Part shown: piece by piece, positions 57,661 to 64,000 of the stretch
Layout of the letters: each line of letters starts with the position of its first letter
Numbering within the stretch: the stretch's first letter is position 1
DNA from: Theropithecus gelada
Taxonomy: Eukaryota > Chordata > Mammalia > Primates > Cercopithecidae
DNA length: 64,000 bases
Assembly (NCBI RefSeq): GCF_003255815.1
Contig: NC_037680.1
Location: forward strand, 10,620,564 to 10,684,563
Reading direction: 5' to 3'
Made by a program: the position numbers and the translations under genes
Notes under the pieces: model-generated
The model's database searches: none
Seen by the model: the letters and a program-made list of their open reading frames with translations, nothing else
Told to the model about the DNA's origin: nothing

Positions 57661-58439
57661 GAGATAAACAAGCGTAGAGAACCTCACAAGGCTGTGTGGT
57701 GGCTGCCCCTGAGTGAGCACAGAGCTCATGGGGTGTGCAGGGGTAGGCACGGCTGTCCTCACTGAGTTCGCTGCCCTCTGGGGTAGGCCCAGTATGAGGT
57801 TCCAAGAGCTGGACTGACTTAGCTCAGGTTCCCAGACCTAGAACCTGAACCCAGACCACCTGGCTTGTCATCCTGCCTTAGCGGAAGGCCTCTCCGAAAC
57901 CCACAAGCAGATTTTTGACCCAGTGAGCATGAGTCCTTTACTCTGCCTGAAAAAAACACCAGGTAACGTCAGGGGCTGGTGGTCCCTGATGGCAGTGCAT
58001 TGGCCACAGAGGACATGGGTATTGTGGAATCAGAAGATGCTCGTTGCCACAGCAAAGAAGAGCATGATTTCCTGGAGGGCAACAGACCCCATGGAGATGA
58101 GACTGCGATAGCCTCTACCTCCCTCATTCACACTGCAGAAGTATAGCCTTCCTCTAACAGTCGAGGGTCTGAAACTTCTCTGCTTTCCTCAGGCCTTGGG
58201 AGAAAGCCTGATGATCCAAAGCAAACTGAATAGAGTGGGTGGACATGGAAAACTGGGAGCCGTGGTGGCCTTCAGAGAAGAGAACCGATGGCTGGCTGGA
58301 GAGCCTGGCTTTTGTGCCTTTCGGATTTTGTACAATGAACGTGCATTACCTTTAGGTATGATTTTAGGCAAGCTGATAGCAAAGGCTTTTCTGAGTAAAG
58401 TGAGAGTCCCTGAAGGCCATGTGCTAGATTACAAACAGC
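57661..58439. other. Unique DNA
   Basis: No repeat or gene recognised. The 115-aa frame at 58196-58543 runs into the MIR at 58440 and is not supported as coding. Confidence 0.5.
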
Positions 58440-58590
58440 ATGGGCTCAGAGTCAACAGTCACAGCTCTGCCACTTATTATCTGGGTTGTCTCACTTATCT
58501 GCTTCAAGCTGCAGTTTCACGCCAGAAAATGGGATGCTCATGAGTCTGTGGTAAGGAATGAATGAGGGGATTTATGTAGACACTTGAAGC
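58440..58590 (+). repeat. MIR SINE, plus strand
   Basis: 'gcatgggctcagagtcaaca' and 'ctctgccacttattatctgg' are sense MIR text. Confidence 0.88.
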
Positions 58591-59028
58591 CCGAAGTTGG
58601 TCTTGTCTGTTGGCCTTGAGACACAGGTAGGCTGAAAGCCATCACTGATGTGCAACCCTAGGTCCCCAGCTGATAGCTACAGTCACTTGCCCCATCAGCA
58701 ACAAGCACTTCCTATTAACTCTGCTCAAAAAGCTAAGGAAGTATGTCATATATTTAGAGAGGGTGCAGATTAAAATGCTGGCAGGGCTTAAAAGGGCAGG
58801 GAAAACTTGACTTTACAGCACAGCTCATTTCTCAAAGGATCTGCACAAGCATTTTCTCCCCCTAGATTTGCATTGTCTCTTAAATCAACAATAAGTAATG
58901 CTTTACAAACTTTTTAGTGCACACATCTCTCCCACATAAACAGTAAGCGTAATTCTGGAAAAGACATAATTTCATACATCTTTGTACCATTCAAGCCCCA
59001 CACATGGCTGCCACATTCACTTCCACCT
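58591..59028. other. Unique DNA
   Basis: Nothing recognised. Confidence 0.45.
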
Positions 59029-59040
59029 TCAACCATTTTT

Positions 59041-59333
59041 TTTTTTTTTTCCTGAGATGGAGTCTCGCTCTGTCACCCAGGTTGGAGTGCAGTGGCACAA
59101 TCTTAGCTTACTGCAACCTCCACCTCCCGGGTTCAAGTGATTCTCCTACCTCAGCCTCCCGAGTAGCTGGGACTACAGGCACCCGCCACCACGCCTGGCT
59201 AATTTTTTGTATTTTTAGTAGAGACGGGGTTTACCGTGTTAGCCAGCATGGTCTCGATCTCCTGACCTCGTGATCCACCCGCCTAGGCCTCCCAAAGTGC
59301 TGGGATTACAGGCGTGAGCCACCGTGCCTGGCC
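59041..59333 (-). mobile_element. AluY-like, minus strand
   Basis: Full-length antisense Alu with 'tcctgacctcgtgatccacc'. The duplication 'tcaacca' plus T-run lies at 59029-59040, with its partner from 59334. Confidence 0.92.
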
Positions 59334-59349
59334 TCAACCACTTTTAACA

Positions 59350-59830
59350 CAGAATAGATTGGTAATCTATTGCTGTGAAACAAATTACCCAAAACGTAGT
59401 GCCTTAACTCTAAGTTTCTTTTGCTCAGGAATGCAGAAGGGGCTTGGTTGGCCTGCTGTGGTTCAGGGTCTTTCGTGAGGTTACAGTCAGAAGTCAGTGT
59501 GGGCCGCAGTCATCCAAAGGCTTCCCTGGGGCTGGAGGGTCCGCTTCCAAGATGGTACACTCACACAGCTGGCAAGTTGGTGCTGGGGCTTCTGGTGTCT
59601 GTTTTAGTCTGGGTAGGGCTACTCGAGTATGTTCATACTATGGTGGCCGGGTCCCTCAAAGTAAGTACCCCCGGAAACCAAACCAAAAGCTTTGATGCCT
59701 TTGATGATCCAGCTTCAGAAGCCACTCATTAGCATTTCCAAGTCCTCTTTTGGTCACATAGACCACCAGTGATTCAATGTGGGAGGAGATTAAATAAAGG
59801 CATGAATACCAGGGCTAACCTTGGAGGCCA
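59350..59830 (-). repeat. MLT1-like MaLR LTR, minus strand
   Basis: 'ggtaatctattgctgtgaaa', 'caaattacccaaaacgtagt', 'gtccgcttccaagatggtac' and 'tcacatagaccaccagtgat' follow an antisense MLT1-type LTR. The Alu sits at its edge. Confidence 0.75.
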
Positions 59831-59989
59831 ACTTCAAGGCTGACTGACACAGAGCTAAGACACAAGGTACTTAGTTAAGCACCTGATAATTTGTTGATGA
59901 CGTGATAGTGTATAATGTGAATATAACATATAAATGGTAAGAGGTGAATGTTTGTTTTACTTTTAGGGGAGAAGTTACTCTAAGTGTCT

Positions 59990-60172
59990 CACACTTGAGT
60001 GTTCATTAGAACACCTGGAGGGCTTATGGAACCATAAATTGCTGGGCCCCAACCCTAGGGTTCCTGATTCAGCAGATGTAGGGTGAAATGGGAGAATTTG
60101 CGCTTCTAACAGGTTCTCACAGGATAATGATGCTGCTGGTTCAGGATCATGCTTTGAGAACTACTGCCCTAA
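59990..60172 (+). mobile_element. MER5A hAT MITE
   Basis: 'cacacttgagtgttcattag' to 'catgctttgagaactactgc' is a near-complete MER5A. Confidence 0.9.
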
Positions 60173-61102
60173 TTGATATGGAGACCTAGTGGCCCTTCAA
60201 GAAGACTTGCTTCAGTGCAGATACATCCTTGGCCTCTTATAGCTGAGTGCCCAAACTGTCAAATTCATTAAGCACATCATTTTTAACTTGAGGCTTTCCA
60301 AATGGCACAGAGTTTACGTAAATGTGCGAATCAGAGAGACAGTACATGGATAGCTCTAAGTAGTGGTATGCTGGCAAACTGGCTCTGCCCCCAAAATAAA
60401 AAGCTTTGATTTGTAACTTTTGCCAATTTCCATAGTGTAAATGCTCCCACCATGGCCAGTTACCAATAGTTAACTAGCTCACAAAAATTCCTCTTTCACA
60501 GTTGATTCTCTGTAGCTGGTACATGCTGGCCCCAGTATACCATTGGCTCTAAGCAAGTTCTTTCCTTGCACATATGAATCTGAGAAAGCGGTGGCCTATG
60601 TGGGGGTTGGGGATCACCGGGTGATTCTAATTGCTAATACTTTGTGCACCAAACAAAGGCGGTCAAATGCCAGGCCTGATTTTCTTCCTACCTGGAGTGT
60701 TTGAGTCTTGGAGGTAGCTCAAGTGATAGGATCTGATTGTGCATACAATGCTGTGTGGTGCAGGCACATCCAAAATGGACTTTTCAAATCCTCCCCCTCT
60801 ACACAGCCTCCTTAATCTACCCTGATTTGGACAATTCTACTGACCGCTCCAGGCCTTCCATCCTAATTAAGCACAACCTCATAGAGACTCCTCCTCAAAG
60901 GCCTCTCTGGCTTTCCTTCCCTTTGAAAACACCAATGCTCCTTTCCTTAGGGCAGGTGACAGGAAATACTTTACTGAAATCCATTCTTTGAGCTGCCAAG
61001 ATGCCCAGTAAGGGCATAATGTCTGAGTGCCTGTAGAAATTGGGTAGAACATTTATTTGGCAATGCACCTTGTAGAGGGCTGGTTATCACATTGAAATGT
61101 TT
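60173..61102. other. Unique DNA, weak L2-like text
   Basis: 60840-60960 ('cataatt'/'cctctctggctttcc' words) may be decayed L2. No gene is supported. Confidence 0.4.
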
Positions 61103-61115
61103 AAACCTTAACTTA

Positions 61116-61411
61116 TGGCAAGGTATGGTGGCTCACGCCTGTAATCCTGGCACTTTGGGAGGCCAAGGGGGAGCTGATTACTTGAGGTCAGTAGTTCGAG
61201 ACCAGCCTGGCCAACATGGTGAAACCCCCTTGCTACTAAAAATACAAAAATTAGCTGGGCGTGTTGGTGGGCACCTGTAATCCCAGCTGCTTGGAAGGCT
61301 GAGGCAGGAGAATCGCTTGAACCCAGGAGGGGAAAGTTGTAGTGAACCAAGATTGCACCATTGCACTCCAGCCTGGGCAACAGAGCAAGACTCCATCTCA
61401 AAAAAACCCAA
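61116..61411 (+). mobile_element. AluS-like, plus strand
   Basis: Full-length sense Alu from 'ggtatggtggctcacgcctg' to an A-tail ending 'aacccaaa'. The exact 12-bp duplication 'aaaccttaactt' lies at 61103-61114 and 61412-61423. Confidence 0.95.
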
Positions 61412-61423
61412 AAACCTTAACTT

Positions 61424-61639
61424 GTAGGATTTTTTAGTGTGTTCCCTCACAGCATCTACCATGGGGTTTTGGACAAAATAAACACTTACTAAGCATTTCA
61501 TGTTTTCCAACTTGGAATTCTCTCTATTGCAGAAAACACTGGCATTGTAACAGAAAGCTTCAGGTGCCATAATGCCAGAGAGTGGGGAATTTGGGAATTC
61601 GCTCATGGAATTCAATTACCATAAGAGAAAAGTGGAACA
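61424..61639. other. Unique DNA
   Basis: Nothing recognised. Confidence 0.45.
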
Positions 61640-62155
61640 AAGTGTTTCGGTAGTGTAAGGTTACCCAAAAGAAAGGATGAGAGAGAGAGAGACCCAAGGT
61701 CAGGGGAGTAAGTTTATTAACCTGCCAGGCTGCCCCACTGCAGTCAGAGGAGGCAGCCCTGAGCTTACAAAATGAGGGGTGTATATGGGGGAGAGAGACC
61801 CTGGGGTTGTCAGTTAACTTTACCACATATCTTCTCGTGACCGGCTTACAATATATTATCTTGTGAAACTAGGAATTTACAAGAGGATGTAACTTAGGTT
61901 TATCCGTGTTTCTCGTGACCTCCCCTGTGCCACCCAGGGGGGCTGTAATCAGGGTTCGCTCAGCAAGTCTGGTGAGCTTGCTGTGGTGCCTAGATAAGGG
62001 TTCAGGGATGTAGCTGCAGAGTATTCAAGGTAAGGGTCAGCTGGATTGAGTGGCGGGACGGTGGGACAGCAGGGGGCGGGGGTGGTCCTGGGGCAGCTTG
62101 TCCCTAACAGGTAGGAAAGCCTTTTAGGGTTTCTTTTGTGACATAAAGGATGCGT
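61640..62155 (-). mobile_element. Probable ERV LTR, minus strand
   Basis: 'ggggagtaagtttattaacc' near the left (AATAAA on the minus strand) and GC-rich U3-like text with 'ggcgggacggtgggacagca' to the right suggest an antisense LTR. I cannot name the family, and boundaries are approximate. Confidence 0.5.
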
Positions 62156-62254
62156 TCTCAGAAAAATGGGACTCATGCCGATCCAGTGCAATAATAACAA
62201 CAAAAGCACAGCATTTGAGGTAAGCAGAATGTGACCCCTACAGAAGCATCATCC

Positions 62255-62395
62255 TCTTTAGCCTCACTAGCTCTGACATTCTGGTAAGTTTCTTAGCCTC
62301 TCTAAGCCTCAGTTACTTGGTCTGTAAAATGAGACTAGCAATACCTGCTTTGTTGTCTCTGGTGAGGAGGAAATGAGAATCTGTGAAAAGTGCCA
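62255..62395 (+). repeat. MIR SINE, plus strand
   Basis: 'aagcctcagttacttggtct' and 'gtaaaatgagactagcaata' are sense MIR core. Confidence 0.88.
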
Positions 62396-62805
62396 GAATG
62401 GAGCCTTACAGGGGAGGCTCTCCCACCCCATGTCCTGATTTGGTTGAGGGAATCCCACATACCTCATACAGATGCACAGAGGCTCATGACTGAGTCTCTT
62501 GACAAATTCTTGTTTTGAGGGTGCATACTTTTTTGCTGTGAATTTCCAAATGTTTGCAATTTCTAAGGCCACGTTTGTGACACAGAGATCAGATCCTTTC
62601 CGACACAATGTGACTGGCAGGTCCTAATGAGCTGGGGGCAGGGGGGAAGCAGTTTAAGTGTTAGCATTTCTGGAAATGTTGAGATGAGGTTGGGGGAAAG
62701 AAGCTCTTTCTTCAGGGCCTAACCTGATTAACAAGATGATGCATTTGAGAGACATGAAGGTGGATTTCTCTGCTTTCTCTCTGCTTCCAGAAGCTCCTGG
62801 GTTCT
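62396..62805. other. Unique DNA
   Basis: Nothing recognised. Confidence 0.45.
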
Positions 62806-62807
62806 GG

Positions 62808-62813
<6 letters not shown>

Positions 62814-62852
<39 letters not shown>

Positions 62853-63122
62853 AGACGGAGTCTCGCTGTGCTCCCAGGCTGGAGTGCAGTGGCGTGATCT
62901 CGGCTCACTGCAAGCTCCGCCTCCCGGGTTCACGCCATTCTCCCTCCCGAGTAGCTGAGACTACAGGCGCCCGCCACCACGCCCGGCTAGTTTTTTGTAT
63001 TTTTAGTAGAGACGGGGTTTCACCATGTTAGCCAGGATAGTCTCGATCTCCTGACCTCGTGATCCACCCACCTCGGCCTCCCAAAGTGCTGGGATTACAG
63101 GCTTGAGCCACCGCGCCCGGCC
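62814..63122 (-). mobile_element. Young OWM AluYR-type, minus strand, 40-base T-tail
   Basis: The T-run at 62812-62851 is uninterrupted, then the Alu body carries 'cggctagttttttgta' and 'ttacaggcttgagccaccgc'. About 10 bases of the usual 'tgcctcagcct' segment are missing near 62940. The duplication 'ggaaggtt' lies at 62806-62813 and 63123-63130. Confidence 0.93.
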
Positions 63123-63130
63123 GGAAGGTT

Positions 63131-64000
63131 ATTTTTAATAGTATAGCAAGTAATAAGTATTAGTGACCAGCCATGAATCCCAGATTTGGAAAGGACGATT
63201 CCTAAGACAGGGGCAGACCTGGAAGGAGGAGATAAACATTGAATAGGTACTCAGCTCAGCAGACTGCCCACAGTTTACGTAGGCTTCTTGGCTCAATGTA
63301 TCTGTGCTAGGGAAAAAAGCTCCTCTTTAATTACTCCAGAAGGACATTTATTAAGCACTAACTGTGTGTTAAGCCCCACAAGAAATAGAAAAAAGGCAAA
63401 GGACCTGATTTTCATATCTAGGAATTTACAGAGTAGATTATGAAAAAGGTCACAGATAGTTGTAATTATTTAACTCTCCTTGCTACAATAGAAAACAGCT
63501 TTCATGCTAGGAATCCAACAGAGAGGGTTTTCATGCTTAGAAAATTCAGTAATTAATAAACTTCCAATGTATTGAAATTCATTTCTTTGTAGCCTCTTAG
63601 GAAAAGAACTGACTGAGGTTGGGATCCAGGATCAGAACTTTATGTGGCATGTAAAATAATTTGAAAGCGTGAGATATGGCTTTGTAAATTTTTATAGAAA
63701 ACAACAAACCTGATGAGTTCCCCATTCTGGGGGGTAACATCAGGCACATGTAGGGTGAGGTGTTTGGGGCTTAAATTGTAGCATTTTCTTTTAAACAGGC
63801 ATGACTTTCCACGTGTAGAAAATGGTCTCAGGGCTTGGATTAGGACGTCGAGCTGGAAATCAAGGAGCCCGAGTTTCATTCAGTGAACACATAAACACCT
63901 TACTGAGCACTGACCTCACGTGTCAGTGCTGAGGATAAGGAAAAGCAACAGGGTGACGCCCTGATGAAGTTGATGGAAACATGCTCAGGGCAGCAAACAG
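63131..64000. other. Unique DNA with L2/MIR-class scraps
   Basis: 63345-63470 ('catttattaagcactaactg') and 63885-63970 ('ccttactgagcactgacctc') resemble ancient 3' fragments. No gene is supported. Confidence 0.45.

Noticed and set aside
61108..61615. 97- and 145-aa minus-strand frames
   Set aside because: They are Alu-derived frames (antisense Alu reads through a familiar 'SPGFKRFSCLSLPSSWDYR' peptide). There is no evidence of exonisation.
1..64000. CRISPR arrays, bacterial operons, phage or plasmid features
   Set aside because: Base composition and the dense primate repeats leave no room for prokaryotic features. The only regular short repeats are microsatellites.

Overview
This window is primate nuclear DNA, most likely from an Old World monkey. 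Two antisense Alu copies (36807-37106 and 62814-63122) carry the AluY-derived variants 'cggctagttttttgta' and 'ttacaggcttgagcc', which I associate with the cercopithecid AluYR lineages. All other repeats (L1, MaLR and ERV LTRs, MER2, MER5A, L2, MIR) belong to the ordinary primate or eutherian repertoire. I see no host protein-coding exon, tRNA, rRNA or CRISPR that I would defend. The window reads as intergenic or intronic sequence, and species or family names given from memory are inference.

Layout. 1-3837: 3' part of a young plus-strand L1 with an ORF2 open from the window edge to its natural stop, then 3'UTR, poly(A) and a (TA)n(CA)n tract. 3838-8490: mostly unique. 8491-13345: older L1 (L1PB-like) on the minus strand, split by a 270-bp microsatellite. 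13346-14165: unresolved, perhaps L1 5'UTR. 14521-16701: three-level nest (MaLR LTR, L1, second MaLR LTR) with a 59-bp filler copied from 2.4 kb away. 16.7-36.4 kb: unique DNA with MIR, L2, LTR, MLT1 and Alu copies. 36375-43218: near full-length minus-strand L1PA between 14-bp target-site duplications, with an AluYR inside. 43.2-56.1 kb: MLT1, Alu and MIR copies, an LTR cluster (46.7-48.8 kb), MER5A and L2. 56.1-57.5 kb: MER2 transposon split by an MST LTR, a second locally templated insertion, an Alu and microsatellites. 57.5-64 kb: unique DNA with MIR, MLT1, MER5A, three Alus and one LTR.

The only protein function the sequence supports is retrotransposition: the L1 at the left edge keeps its visible endonuclease, reverse transcriptase and Cys-motif residues. 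L1 machinery of this kind also explains the Alu insertions, several of which still show clear target-site duplications. The best candidates for a second look are this L1, the two templated insertions that disrupt older repeats, the near-perfect palindrome in the 57.4-kb microsatellite, and a few repeat-free stretches that might be conserved non-coding elements.
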